In this document: piece by piece, positions 37,907 through 46,383 of the stretch
Layout of the letters: every line of letters begins with the position of its first letter
Position numbering within the stretch: the stretch's first letter is position 1
From: SIAJ01 sp036266155
GTDB taxonomy: Bacteria > Planctomycetota > Planctomycetia > Gemmatales > Gemmataceae
Assembly (NCBI GenBank): GCA_036266155.1
Contig: DATANR010000120.1
Location: 25,396 to 89,395, forward strand
Direction: 5' to 3'
DNA: 64,000 bases
The notes under the pieces: model-generated
Told to the model about the DNA's origin: nothing
Database searches by the model: none
Seen by the model: the letters and a program-made list of their open reading frames with translations, nothing else
Translations under genes and position numbers: made by a program

Positions 37907-39031
37907 TCATTGCCGGACGCCCCATTCCTTTAGGGCGTCACGGTTAAGCTCGATTCCTAGCCCTGGTTTATCCGATGGGACGTGTAAGAAGCCGTCGGAA
38001 TCGGGCAGGAACGGCTCCGTAAGGAGATGATCCATGTACGGCGACGGTGTCAAGAACTCGACGTAGCGAGCGACCGGCAACGCGGCGGTCAGATGCAAAT
38101 CGGCGGCGAGGCCGATCGCCGTGTTCCACCCGTGCGGCACAAGCTGAATGTTGTGCTCGTACGCCATCCAGCCGATGCGCCAGGCTTCAGTGAGGCCGCC
38201 GCATTTCGTGCAATCCGGCTGAATGATGTCGACGGCGTGATTCTGCAAGAACGGCCAGAAGCTCTGCCGGCGCGTGAGGACTTCGCCCGTTGAGATCGGG
38301 ACTGGCGATTGACGGCGCAATTCGATGTAGCCCGCGAGATCGTCTGGCGGCAACGCCTCCTCGAACCAGACCACGTCGTATGCAGAGAGCATCTGGGCCG
38401 TGCGCAAGGCCCACTTGTAGCCGTGCGGCCAATAGGCGTCGCTGCCGCCGGCGTCGACCATCAACTCAACGTTTGGCCCAACGGTCTCGCGGGCTGTTTG
38501 AATCAGTAGTTCATCGGTCCGTGCATCGCGGCGGCCGAACGGCTTCCAGCCGAGCTTGATCGCCTTGAAGCCGCGGGCCGTCGCTTGTGTCAATTTCCAC
38601 CGCAAAGCATCAGGTTCATCGAACAGCAGCGAACCGTACGGCTTGATCTTGTCGCGGTAGATGCCGCCGAGCAACCGTGCGACCGGTTGATTCGTGATCT
38701 TGCCGAACAGGTCCCAGAGAGCAATGTCGATCCCGCTGATGGCATGCTCGACCGCCCCGCCGCGGCCCTGCCAGAATGTGTGTTGCCGCAATTTCTCGCT
38801 GACGCGCGCCGGCTCATCCGCACGCTCGCCGATAAGGAATGGTTTGAGCAACCGAACGCCGGCGTCGACGAGCGCCAGGCTGGTCATGGCGCTGCCGATG
38901 CCGATGCGGCCGTCGTCAGCGATGACTTCAACGACGGTGTTGATGTTGTCTTGCGGCTCCAACTCTTCGGCCCAGCCGCCCTCGACGGTGGCGCCGGCCA
39001 ACCCGGTTAACTTGATGTCGGCGATTTTCAT
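37907..39031 (-). CDS. Mandelate racemase / muconate lactonizing enzyme family protein (enolase superfamily)
   Basis: 374 residues. The N-terminal capping domain (residues 1-120) precedes the barrel. Catalytic residues can be placed: the Lys pair in AIKLGWK (about 159 and 163), metal ligands D193 (ELMVDAGG), E224 (VVWFEEALPPDD) and E250 (ISTGE), and the general base H300 in LVPHGWN. This arrangement fits acid-sugar dehydratases or cycloisomerases of the family, but the exact substrate cannot be read. The start at 39031 lies just 5 nt after the stop of the RAYT gene, whose last codons contain its ribosome binding site (GGGAG). It was probably first in line after the creatininase gene before the RAYT unit was inserted. 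Confidence 0.9.
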   Translation of the reverse strand: MKIADIKLTGLAGATVEGGWAEELEPQDNINTVVEVIADDGRIGIGSAMTSLALVDAGVRLLKPFLIGERADEPARVSEKLRQHTFWQGRGGAVEHAISGIDIALWDLFGKITNQPVARLLGGIYRDKIKPYGSLLFDEPDALRWKLTQATARGFKAIKLGWKPFGRRDARTDELLIQTARETVGPNVELMVDAGGSDAYWPHGYKWALRTAQMLSAYDVVWFEEALPPDDLAGYIELRRQSPVPISTGEVLTRRQSFWPFLQNHAVDIIQPDCTKCGGLTEAWRIGWMAYEHNIQLVPHGWNTAIGLAADLHLTAALPVARYVEFLTPSPYMDHLLTEPFLPDSDGFLHVPSDKPGLGIELNRDALKEWGVRQ

Positions 39032-39036
39032 GCGCG

Positions 39037-39621
39037 CTATTCTCCCGAAAGCCCAGGGCCGTACGGCCCTGGGCTTTCCAGCATGCGCGGGTTATCGGGA
39101 TCGCGAAAGTCCCAAACCCAGGCGCCTTCATTGATGTGATCGAGGATGTAGTAAAAGGTATTCAGTTGGTGCTTGCGATCTTCGATCGGAGTCACCTTGC
39201 AGCGCACCGCCCAAAGCTTGCCCCTGTATCCATGATCCTTGGCGGTGAAGTTGGAAAACACCTTGGCCCGGCCGACCCAAATGCGCGGCACCGGCCCTGG
39301 CGGTATTTTGCCCAGCAGATGCATGTGCGTGGCGCCCATGCTCAGGGCCAACAGTTGCGTCCCCAGTTCAATCATCTTGTCCTTCATCGCAGCGCCAATG
39401 ATTGGCCGCCATTTGGGCTCTAAGATGACCGGTGGTTGCTTGAGCAAAGCACGACTGCGTGCAAGCTTGGCCGCGTACATGCCCGGCGGCGGCGGGCTCT
39501 TGTAGTCGCCCACAATGTGTTCGCGATGATGCCGCGTTCGAAAGCTCTTGGGATCGCCGTGGAGCCAGGCGCCGTAGGTATGCGCCGTGATGTGGAACCA
39601 GGCGCGGGTGTCTTGTTCCAT
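39037..39621 (-). CDS. REP-associated tyrosine transposase (RAYT, Y1_Tnp/IS200-like)
   Basis: 194 residues from the ATG at 39621 (GGGGAGA upstream). The N-terminal WFHITAHTYGAWLHG and the arginine/histidine-rich FRTRHHREH match the opening of RAYT proteins. The HUH metal motif is THMHLLGKI (H99, H101). The catalytic tyrosine lies in NTFYYILDHINEGAWVW (Y157/Y158), corresponding to the YIxNNPVKAGLV segment of known RAYTs. Such enzymes nick single-stranded REP hairpins. A perfect 32-nt palindrome lies just upstream (39636-39667) and a close variant (39047-39078) is read as the last codons of the gene, giving SPGPYGPGLS. The gene sits between creatininase and an enolase-superfamily gene on the same strand. 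Confidence 0.78.
   Translation of the reverse strand: MEQDTRAWFHITAHTYGAWLHGDPKSFRTRHHREHIVGDYKSPPPPGMYAAKLARSRALLKQPPVILEPKWRPIIGAAMKDKMIELGTQLLALSMGATHMHLLGKIPPGPVPRIWVGRAKVFSNFTAKDHGYRGKLWAVRCKVTPIEDRKHQLNTFYYILDHINEGAWVWDFRDPDNPRMLESPGPYGPGLSGE
39047..39078. repeat. Perfect 32-nt palindrome, REP-like, variant C
   Basis: GAAAGCCCAGGGCCGT followed by its exact reverse complement. It overlaps the 3' end of the RAYT coding sequence. It differs from the partner at 39636-39667 by one base in each arm, and the change keeps the pairing. The preceding bases TCTCCC are also shared. Confidence 0.85.
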
Positions 39622-39635
39622 AATCGAGTCTCCCC

Positions 39636-39667
39636 GAAAGCCCAGGGACGTACGTCCCTGGGCTTTC
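39636..39667. repeat. Perfect 32-nt palindrome, REP-like, variant A
   Basis: GAAAGCCCAGGGACGT followed by its exact reverse complement. The first base of the palindrome on the minus strand is also the last base of the creatininase stop codon (TAG at 39669-39667). As RNA it would form a 16-bp stem, so it could also end the creatininase transcript or protect it. Confidence 0.85.
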
Positions 39668-40539
39668 TATTGACGGGGTCGTTGCCCCCAGGGGATTGGC
39701 ATCGTCGGCGCCTTGCGATGCAAGTCCCGCCTCTGATCTTTCGGCCGATCCTTGAACCACGTCACGAAGCGCACGAGTTGCTTGACTGCTTCCTCATAGG
39801 CAAGCCTGCCCTTCTCGGCCGTCGCCAGTTCCGCGTCGCCGAGGACGCCGGTCTCCGAATAAGTGCTCGTCCACGAAATCTGCGTCGCCGGCCCGGCCGC
39901 GAAAAGGTCGACCCAGTTGAACGGGCTCGCTTCCTCGTTGAATGCGATCGTGCCGCTCTTGATCTTGTCTTTCCGGACGTTGTCGCCGTCGAGGTACAGG
40001 TACAGCGACGTCTCCAACTCGCAAGCATGCGCACAACCGCCGGGGAACTTGCTCTGCCGCCAGCCGGGCAGGAAGTTTTTGTCGACGGTGAGCAAGTTCC
40101 ACCAGGCGGCCAGCACGCACTCCGCATCCGTCTCCAGGTTTGTTCGCCGAGCCACCAGATCGAGGTTCGGCATGTTCGATCCGTGTCCGTTGAGGAGTAC
40201 GATCTTCTTGAACCCGTGGTAAGCGAGCGATTTGGTAATGTCGAGCACGTGGTGCATGAAGTGCTCGAAGTCCTGATTGATCGTGCCCGGAAAATCCATC
40301 ACGTGGCCGGTGTAGCCGTATGCGACGATGGGCAGGACGAGCAACTTGTCCGGGATCAATTTGCCGGCGCCGGTGGCGATGCCGATGGGGCACACGAGAT
40401 CGACGTCGAGCGGTAAATGATGGCCGTGTTGCTCGACCGCCCCGCAGGGGACGATGCACACCTTGCCCAGGTCGACGGCATCGTTGATTTCGGGCCAGGT
40501 CAGTTTCTCGTAGCGATACTCGGTCGCGGCACGGGACAT
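39667..40539 (-). CDS. Creatininase family protein
   Basis: 290 residues, close to the usual 240-270 of the family. Metal-site motifs are intact: GAVEQHGHHLPLDVD (E36, H38, D47), the LLNGHGSN block, and HACELETSLYLYL with its glutamate. These are the signatures of the zinc-dependent amidohydrolases that include creatininase, MftE and other cyclic-amide hydrolases. The true substrate is open, because many planctomycete members sit beside sugar-acid genes rather than creatine genes. Downstream on the same strand come the RAYT unit and an enolase-superfamily enzyme. Upstream, 133 bp away, a DUF1501 gene is divergent, so the two probably share a promoter region. Confidence 0.9.
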   Translation of the reverse strand: MSRAATEYRYEKLTWPEINDAVDLGKVCIVPCGAVEQHGHHLPLDVDLVCPIGIATGAGKLIPDKLLVLPIVAYGYTGHVMDFPGTINQDFEHFMHHVLDITKSLAYHGFKKIVLLNGHGSNMPNLDLVARRTNLETDAECVLAAWWNLLTVDKNFLPGWRQSKFPGGCAHACELETSLYLYLDGDNVRKDKIKSGTIAFNEEASPFNWVDLFAAGPATQISWTSTYSETGVLGDAELATAEKGRLAYEEAVKQLVRFVTWFKDRPKDQRRDLHRKAPTMPIPWGQRPRQ

Positions 40540-40672
40540 GGCGGCTCCTTTGGTTCGTCTTGTTCAGATATACGCAGGCTTTGAACAAATCGCTGCCACG
40601 ATTGCCTTTCCATTCGACTGCACTACCTGTTACACTCTTTTCATCCCACCCCCTCCGTTCTTGGAGGCTCTC

Positions 40673-42109
40673 ATGCTCCGCCTACTCGGGAGCCCGCGTC
40701 GCTGCTGCGACGGGCTCACTCGCCGCGAGACACTTCAGGCCGGTGCCCTTGCTGCCCTTGGCGGCCTTTCGCTTCCGCAACTGCTCGCCGCTGAGACGGC
40801 CGCTCACGTTCGACCCGCCAAGGCCAAAAACGTCATATTGCTTTACTTGCTTGGCGGGGCGGCCACGCAGGACATGTATGATCTGAAGCCAAACGCCCCT
40901 GCCGAAGTGCGCGGCGAATTCAAGCCGATCAGCACCAGTGCTCCCGGCATCCAGGTCTGCGAACATTTGCCGCGGCTGGCGAAGTGGATGCACAAGTGCG
41001 CCATCGTCCGCTCGGTGAACCACAAGGCGGGCTGCCACAACTGCCTGCCGAGCTACACCGGCTACGGCCAGGCAATGCCGGATCAACATCCGCGCGACAC
41101 CGATCCACCAAGCATGGGCTCCGTCGTGGAATGGCTGCGCATCAAGGAAGGCCGCACCGGGGCCGGCATCTTCCCGGATTACGTTTATCTGCCGTGCTGG
41201 CTTGGCTGGGGCCAGGTCTTTCGCCGGGCTGGCCCGTACGGCGGCTTTCTCGGCAAGCGCTTCGATGCATTGACTACCGAGTGTGCTCCATTCAAAGACA
41301 AGGACGCGACGCCGTCGCCGGGCAAGCCGGCGACGGTTCGCGGTGTGCCGCAGCTCCCGGATAGCGTGCTCGTTCCCGAAGTCACGCTCGATCGGCTCGA
41401 CAATCGTCGGTCGCTGTTGAAGCAATTCGATGACGGCGTTCGACAATCGTCACCGATCTCTAGCCAATACGACCGTTCGCAACAACGCGCGTTTGGCCTG
41501 CTGACGTCGGCCAAGGCTCGTGAAGCGTTCGATCTATCAACCGTCGACGGGCGCACCATCGATCGTTACGGTCGCACCCTCTTCGGCCAGAGCGCACTCA
41601 TCGGCCGGCGGTTGATCGAAGCCGGCGTACGCTTTGTGAACGTGACCTGGGACCTGTTCTGGGATCGCGTGCAAATCGATTACGACGCCTGGGACACGCA
41701 CACGAAGAACTTCCCCATCCTCAAGGAGAACAAGCTGCCCGGCTTCGATCAAGTCTTCACGGCCTTGCTTGAAGACCTGGATGCGCGCGGCATGCTGGAC
41801 GAAACATTGGTCCTCGTCACCAGCGAGATGGGCCGCACGCCCAAGATCAACGGCAACGGCGGCCGCGATCACTGGACCTATTGCTATGGCACCATGTTCG
41901 CCGGCGCCGGTATCCAAGGCGGGGCGGTCTACGGCGCGAGCGACGCCCAGGCCGCCTATGTCAAGGACATGCCCGTCAGCCCGGCCGACATCTGCTCGAC
42001 GGTGTACGAGTTGTTGGGGATCGATCCGGACATGACGGTGCCGGACAAGACGGGCCGACCGGTCGCCATCAATCAGGGTGGCCTGCCGATTCGCGGAATC
42101 ATGACTTAG
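40673..42109 (+). CDS. DUF1501 Tat-exported protein (solitary)
   Basis: 478 residues from the ATG at 40673, preceded by TTGGAGG; a longer in-frame extension to 40538 has no leader. The twin-arginine leader is GLTRRETLQAGALAALGG. The conserved blocks are VILLYLLGGAATQDMYDLKP (the usual GGPS is GGAA here), the central YDAWDTHTKNFP, and VTSEMGRTPKINGNGGRDHW. It lacks the DUF1549/DUF1553 partner seen for the two other DUF1501 genes of this window. A copy of the dispersed palindromic repeat begins 8 bp after its stop codon. Confidence 0.92.
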   Translation: MLRLLGSPRRCCDGLTRRETLQAGALAALGGLSLPQLLAAETAAHVRPAKAKNVILLYLLGGAATQDMYDLKPNAPAEVRGEFKPISTSAPGIQVCEHLPRLAKWMHKCAIVRSVNHKAGCHNCLPSYTGYGQAMPDQHPRDTDPPSMGSVVEWLRIKEGRTGAGIFPDYVYLPCWLGWGQVFRRAGPYGGFLGKRFDALTTECAPFKDKDATPSPGKPATVRGVPQLPDSVLVPEVTLDRLDNRRSLLKQFDDGVRQSSPISSQYDRSQQRAFGLLTSAKAREAFDLSTVDGRTIDRYGRTLFGQSALIGRRLIEAGVRFVNVTWDLFWDRVQIDYDAWDTHTKNFPILKENKLPGFDQVFTALLEDLDARGMLDETLVLVTSEMGRTPKINGNGGRDHWTYCYGTMFAGAGIQGGAVYGASDAQAAYVKDMPVSPADICSTVYELLGIDPDMTVPDKTGRPVAINQGGLPIRGIMT

Positions 42110-42116
42110 GTGCCCC

Positions 42117-42147
42117 ACGGCAACATCGGAATGTGGCCGCCACGTTT
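42117..42147. repeat. Partial copy of dispersed palindromic repeat
   Basis: This 31-nt segment matches the right arm at 42996-43026 with a single mismatch (GTGGCC here, GTTGCC there). It contains the core CAACATCGGAATGT. Only one arm is present, so it cannot form the long hairpin by itself; it is a solo half-element downstream of the DUF1501 gene. Confidence 0.7.
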
Positions 42148-42213
42148 GCAGCCCTCCCGCAGTTTGGCAATCCTCGGTGGAGCGGTTATACTGGCCCCAT
42201 CAGGGAGTTGGCG

Positions 42214-42957
42214 ATGCCGTTGCGGGACCACTTTCGACCGCCGATCTCGAAACACTCCTCGTGGGAAGGATTTCACGGCGGTTGGCCGATGGAGATGGTC
42301 CGTAGCCTATTGCCCCATTTGCCGGAAGGTTACACCGCGGAGCCGCGCGTCCACCTGGGCAATCTGTACGAACTCGACGTCAACGCCTATCGAAGCAAGG
42401 CGAATTCCGAGTGGTCAGGCGATAATGGCACATCCGGCGGCGTCGGCACTCTGACCCGCAAGTTCACCAAGCTGCGCAAGCCCAGGTTCACGGTCGAGGC
42501 CGATCTGACGGAGGAATACGAGTACGAAGTCCTGATCTTCGACGAAGAGCGGAACCGGCGACTTGTCGCGGCGGTCGAAATTGTTAGTCCAGGCAATAAG
42601 GGCCGACCGGCCAGCCGACGGGCCTTCGTCGCCAAGTGCGCGGCACTGCTCCAAGAGCGTGTTTGCGTGTCGATTGTGGATCTCGTCACGACGCGCCGAT
42701 TCAATCTCTACACCGATCTGCTGGCCCTAATCGATCAGAGCGACCCGACTTTTGCGTCGAAGCCGCCGGCTACTTATGCAGTCACACTTCGCGGTCGGAA
42801 AGTGAAAGCGACATCGGTGCTCGACGTTTGGTCGCATCCGATGAAAGTTGGAGAGCCACTGCCGACGCTGCCGATCTGGCTAACCGAAGATGATCTGATC
42901 CCACTGGACCTGGAATCAAGCTACGAAGAGGCCTGCCGGGTTTTGCGCGTGCGCTGA
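42214..42957 (+). CDS. DUF4058-like protein
   Basis: 247 residues from the ATG at 42214, preceded by GGGAG. The sequence has SSWEGFHGGWPMEMVRSLLP near the start, an acidic strand YEYEVLIFDEERNRRLVAAV, and the block EIVSPGNKGRPASRRAFVAK. The latter (an E followed by SPxNK) is reminiscent of nuclease-like restriction folds and is found in DUF4058 proteins of planctomycetes and cyanobacteria. No function is established. The gene is flanked on both sides by copies of the same palindromic repeat (42117-42147 and 42962-43023) and precedes the efflux operon. Confidence 0.65.
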   Translation: MPLRDHFRPPISKHSSWEGFHGGWPMEMVRSLLPHLPEGYTAEPRVHLGNLYELDVNAYRSKANSEWSGDNGTSGGVGTLTRKFTKLRKPRFTVEADLTEEYEYEVLIFDEERNRRLVAAVEIVSPGNKGRPASRRAFVAKCAALLQERVCVSIVDLVTTRRFNLYTDLLALIDQSDPTFASKPPATYAVTLRGRKVKATSVLDVWSHPMKVGEPLPTLPIWLTEDDLIPLDLESSYEEACRVLRVR

Positions 42958-42961
42958 CATT

Positions 42962-43023
42962 CGTGGCATAACATTCCGATGTTGTGCGCTCGGCTACGGC
43001 AACATCGGAATGTTGCCGCCACG
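42962..43023. repeat. Long-armed hairpin, copy 2 of the dispersed repeat
   Basis: The left arm (42962-42987) equals the left arm at 13721-13746 base for base. The right arm (42998-43023) shares the core CAACATCGGAATGTT and the outer GCCACG. The two arms pair over 15 bp of core and 6 bp of outer sequence. It lies between the DUF4058-like gene and the efflux operon, just before a TATAAT at 43033-43038. Confidence 0.75.
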
Positions 43024-43080
43024 TTTTGACGGTATAATACTCGTCTCGCCTCCTGCCGTTCCTGCGCCCCGGTTCCTCCC

Positions 43081-46000
43081 ATGTGGCTCGTCCGCGCCGC
43101 GTTGAGCAATTTTCACGCGGTCTTTGTGTTCATGATGCTGATCGTGGTGCTCGGCACGGTGGCCTTGATGGGCATCGCGGTCGACATCTTGCCGTCGTTC
43201 AATGCACCGGCCGTCCAGGTCATGACGTTCTACAACGGCATGCCGGCCCGCGCGACCGAGCGGGTCATCACCGATCGCATTGAACGTTGGACCAATCAGT
43301 CGCCGGGCATCCAACAAGTTGAATCGCGCACGCTGACGGGCATCAGCATCGTCAAGCTCTACTTTCGCGACGACATCGATTCGACCGCCGCGCTGACAAT
43401 GACGAACTCGCTGGCACTTTCCACGCTGCCATCGCTGCCGCCCAACACGCTGCCGCCGGTCGTCATTCCATTTGACCCGACCGGCACATTGCCGCTCGGC
43501 ATCATCACCGTCAGCAATCCGAACCTGAGCGAAGCGACGGTGAAGGACGTGGCGCGAATTCCGGTCCGCAATGCGCTCGGCCGGGTTCGCGGTGCCATCG
43601 CGCCCGTGGTCGTCGGCGGCAAAGACCGCGGGATCATGATTTATCTCGAGCCGAAGAAGATGGAGATCCGGGGTCTAGCGCCGACGGACGTGGTGCGCGC
43701 TCTCGATGAGGGGAACTTCATCGCGTCACCCGGCAGCGTCTACATCGGCGACGACCAGATCGCGCTCGACACCAATGTGTTGCTCCCCGAGGTGGATGAC
43801 TTCAACGAACTGCCGATCCGCTTCGGCCGCGACGAACAAGTCTTACTGCGCGACATCGGGCACGCGGAGGACGCTTATTACATTCAGAAATCACGCGTGC
43901 GCATCAATGGCCGCCGTCAGGTTTATGTGCCGGTCTATCGCCAACAGAAAGCGAGCAGCCTGGCCGTTGCCGAGGGCGTGCAGAAGGAATTGCCGATCAT
44001 TGAAAAGACCGAACTTCCCGAGGGATCGAAGCTCGAGTTCGTGATGGACCAAACGATCGCGGTTCGCAAGGCCATCGACAGCCTGATCCACGAAGGCGTC
44101 ATCGGCGCTATTCTCGTCGCGCTCATGATCCTTGTCTTCCTGGGCGAATGGCGCATGACGGTCATCGCGGTCATCGTCTTGCCGCTCGCGGTCCTGTTCG
44201 GGATTGTCGGGCTGCGCGTGAGCAACCAGACGATCAACGTGATGACCCTCTCGGGCCTGTTTCTCGCGATTGGCCCCCTCGTCGACAATGCGATCGTCGT
44301 CCTCGAGAACACGCATCGGCACATTGGGCTCGGCAAGAACCCATTCCGCGCGGCCTTCGACGCGGCCAGCGAGGTTTCCCTGCCCGTCATGGTCGCGACG
44401 CTTTCAACGATGATCGTCCTGGCGCCGATCGCCCTAACGCCGGGCCTTGGCGGCTTCCTGTTCACACCGCTCGCGCTCGCCGTGGCGTTTTCGATGGCCG
44501 CTTCCTACCTGCTGGCCTTCACCGTGGTTCCGGCCCTCTGTTCGCGAATGCTCAAAGGGCACAATCAGGAATCGCTCGCCGAGCGTACCGAACACGAAGT
44601 CGACTTGGCTGCCGACACGCTGCCCATTCCGGCGGACACCGGGGCGGGCTACGTGTCGGAATCTCTCCACAAGTCCGGCCCGCGGCAATCATTAATCGGG
44701 CGCGTCAATGCTCGAGTCCAGGCGGCGCTGACGATGCTAACCAAACGCTACGAGGCCTTACTCCGCGTCGCGATGGGGCGCCGGGGTTTCGTTCTCGGCG
44801 GCGCGGCCGCGCTTCTGGTCGGATCACTTTTGCTGATACCCGGCATCGGCCAGGAATTCTTCCCGCAATCCGATGCGGGACAGATCACCGTCCTGGTTCG
44901 CTGTCCGTCGAATCTTCGACTCGACGCGGCCGAGGAACGCGTGGCCGTGCTAGAGAGCTTCATCAACGAACAGATTCCCGAGGCCGAACGGCAAACGATG
45001 GTGTCCGAGATCGGCCTCAATCCCGACTGGTCGAGTGCTTACACGCCCAATGGCGGGCAACAGGACGCGGCGATTCGCATCCAGCTCACCGAGAGCCGTA
45101 GCAAGACTGCGCAGGCCTATGCGATTCAACTGCGCCACGCCATTCAAGAAGATCCGCGCTTTGTCGATCTCGATGTGGCCTTCGACACCGGCGGCATGGT
45201 CTCGGCCGCATTGAACTACGGGGCCAGCTCGCCGATCGACATTCAAATTGATGGCGGCAGCACGGAGGAGCGTGCGAAGACGGCGCAGCGCATTCGTAAG
45301 CGCGTCGCCGACGTGCGCGGCGCCGCCGACGTCCGCATCGTTCAACGCAACGATGCCCCGTACATGATCCTCAAAGTCAATCGCCAGGAGGCGGCTCGCG
45401 TCGGCTTGTCGGCCCGCGACGTCGCGCTTCAGGTCGTCACGGCGATGAATTCGAGCCTCGCTCTGACGCGCAACTTCTGGATCGATCCTGCAACTGGCAA
45501 TCAGTACTACGTGTGTGTCCAGTATCCCGAGGACCCGAATTTCCGCCTCGACGACCTGAAGAACGTGTATGCCACCGGCGTCCGACAGACGCAGCCGGTC
45601 AAGCTGAGTTCACTGGTCGAGATCGAGTCACGCCCGAATGCGGTGGAACTCAATCACGTCAATCTGCGACGCGTGACGAATGTGTTGGTGAATACAGAAG
45701 GTCGCGACATCGGCGCCGTCGCTTCGGACATCACCAAAGCCTTGAACACGCTCCGAGCCGACAAGGAAATCCCGGAGGTCGTTCAGGTCTCGCTCAAGGG
45801 TGAATATTCGCGCATGCAGGAATCGTTCTCTAGCCTGGCCCGCGGGCTGGCGCTCGCATCAATCCTCGTTTACTTGATCATGGTCCCGTTGTTCCGGTCG
45901 TTCGCCGGGCCGCTGGTAATCATGTTCACGGTCCCGCTCGGCATCATCGGCGTACTCGTCACGCTGTTCCTGACCGGGACGACGCTTAACGTTCAATCCG

Positions 46001-46383
46001 AGATGGGCGTCATCTTCCTTGTCGGCATCGTGGTCGCCAACGGCGTGTTGATGGTCGACTTCGCGAACAAGCTGCGCAATGAGGGCATGCCGGTCCGCGA
46101 GGCGGCGATCCGTGCGGCCGCTACGCGCTTCCGACCGATCTTGATGACGTTCCTGGCAACGTCGCTCGATCTCTTTCCGCTCGCACTTGGATTGGGTCAA
46201 GGCAATGAAACCATCACGCCGCTCGCCCGCGCGGTTGTCGGGGGCTTGATCACGGCGACGGGGCTAACGTTGTTTGTCGTTCCCGCCCTTTACTCGCTGT
46301 TCATTCGCGATCGAGCCGGGCCAGCGTTCAACCTGCACGCTGCCCTGACCGCGCCGCACCATGCCGAGGATGGTCTCTCATGA
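43081..46383 (+). CDS. RND efflux permease (AcrB/HAE1-like)
   Basis: 1100 residues, slightly longer than the usual 1020-1050 because of an insert after TM6 (about 500-540, EHEVDLAADTLPIPADTG). The twelve membrane helices and two large periplasmic loops are recognisable. TM4 reads AIGPLVDNAIVVLENTH, where AcrB has two Asp (VDDAIV); the first is kept and the second is Asn. TM10 reads VGIVVANGVLMVDFANKLR and lacks the AcrB lysine, as in many other branches of the superfamily. The proton relay is therefore not that of AcrB. It overlaps the adaptor gene by 4 nt. It pumps an unknown substrate together with the adaptor and TolC-like protein that follow. TATAAT at 43033-43038 could be the promoter's -10 box. 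Confidence 0.93.
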   Translation: MWLVRAALSNFHAVFVFMMLIVVLGTVALMGIAVDILPSFNAPAVQVMTFYNGMPARATERVITDRIERWTNQSPGIQQVESRTLTGISIVKLYFRDDIDSTAALTMTNSLALSTLPSLPPNTLPPVVIPFDPTGTLPLGIITVSNPNLSEATVKDVARIPVRNALGRVRGAIAPVVVGGKDRGIMIYLEPKKMEIRGLAPTDVVRALDEGNFIASPGSVYIGDDQIALDTNVLLPEVDDFNELPIRFGRDEQVLLRDIGHAEDAYYIQKSRVRINGRRQVYVPVYRQQKASSLAVAEGVQKELPIIEKTELPEGSKLEFVMDQTIAVRKAIDSLIHEGVIGAILVALMILVFLGEWRMTVIAVIVLPLAVLFGIVGLRVSNQTINVMTLSGLFLAIGPLVDNAIVVLENTHRHIGLGKNPFRAAFDAASEVSLPVMVATLSTMIVLAPIALTPGLGGFLFTPLALAVAFSMAASYLLAFTVVPALCSRMLKGHNQESLAERTEHEVDLAADTLPIPADTGAGYVSESLHKSGPRQSLIGRVNARVQAALTMLTKRYEALLRVAMGRRGFVLGGAAALLVGSLLLIPGIGQEFFPQSDAGQITVLVRCPSNLRLDAAEERVAVLESFINEQIPEAERQTMVSEIGLNPDWSSAYTPNGGQQDAAIRIQLTESRSKTAQAYAIQLRHAIQEDPRFVDLDVAFDTGGMVSAALNYGASSPIDIQIDGGSTEERAKTAQRIRKRVADVRGAADVRIVQRNDAPYMILKVNRQEAARVGLSARDVALQVVTAMNSSLALTRNFWIDPATGNQYYVCVQYPEDPNFRLDDLKNVYATGVRQTQPVKLSSLVEIESRPNAVELNHVNLRRVTNVLVNTEGRDIGAVASDITKALNTLRADKEIPEVVQVSLKGEYSRMQESFSSLARGLALASILVYLIMVPLFRSFAGPLVIMFTVPLGIIGVLVTLFLTGTTLNVQSEMGVIFLVGIVVANGVLMVDFANKLRNEGMPVREAAIRAAATRFRPILMTFLATSLDLFPLALGLGQGNETITPLARAVVGGLITATGLTLFVVPALYSLFIRDRAGPAFNLHAALTAPHHAEDGLS

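Larger units (their letters stand above)
39047..39667. mobile_element. RAYT unit bounded by two REP-like palindromes
   Basis: A 621-bp segment running from one palindrome to the other and holding nearly the whole RAYT gene. It separates creatininase from an enolase-superfamily gene that are on the same strand and would otherwise be adjacent. RAYTs are generally domesticated single-copy genes rather than active insertion sequences; the unit may not move on its own. Confidence 0.55.

Noticed and set aside
37641..38030. Possible 129-residue plus-strand gene
   Set aside because: Half of it overlaps the well-supported enolase-superfamily gene and the rest is shaped by the decamer repeats.
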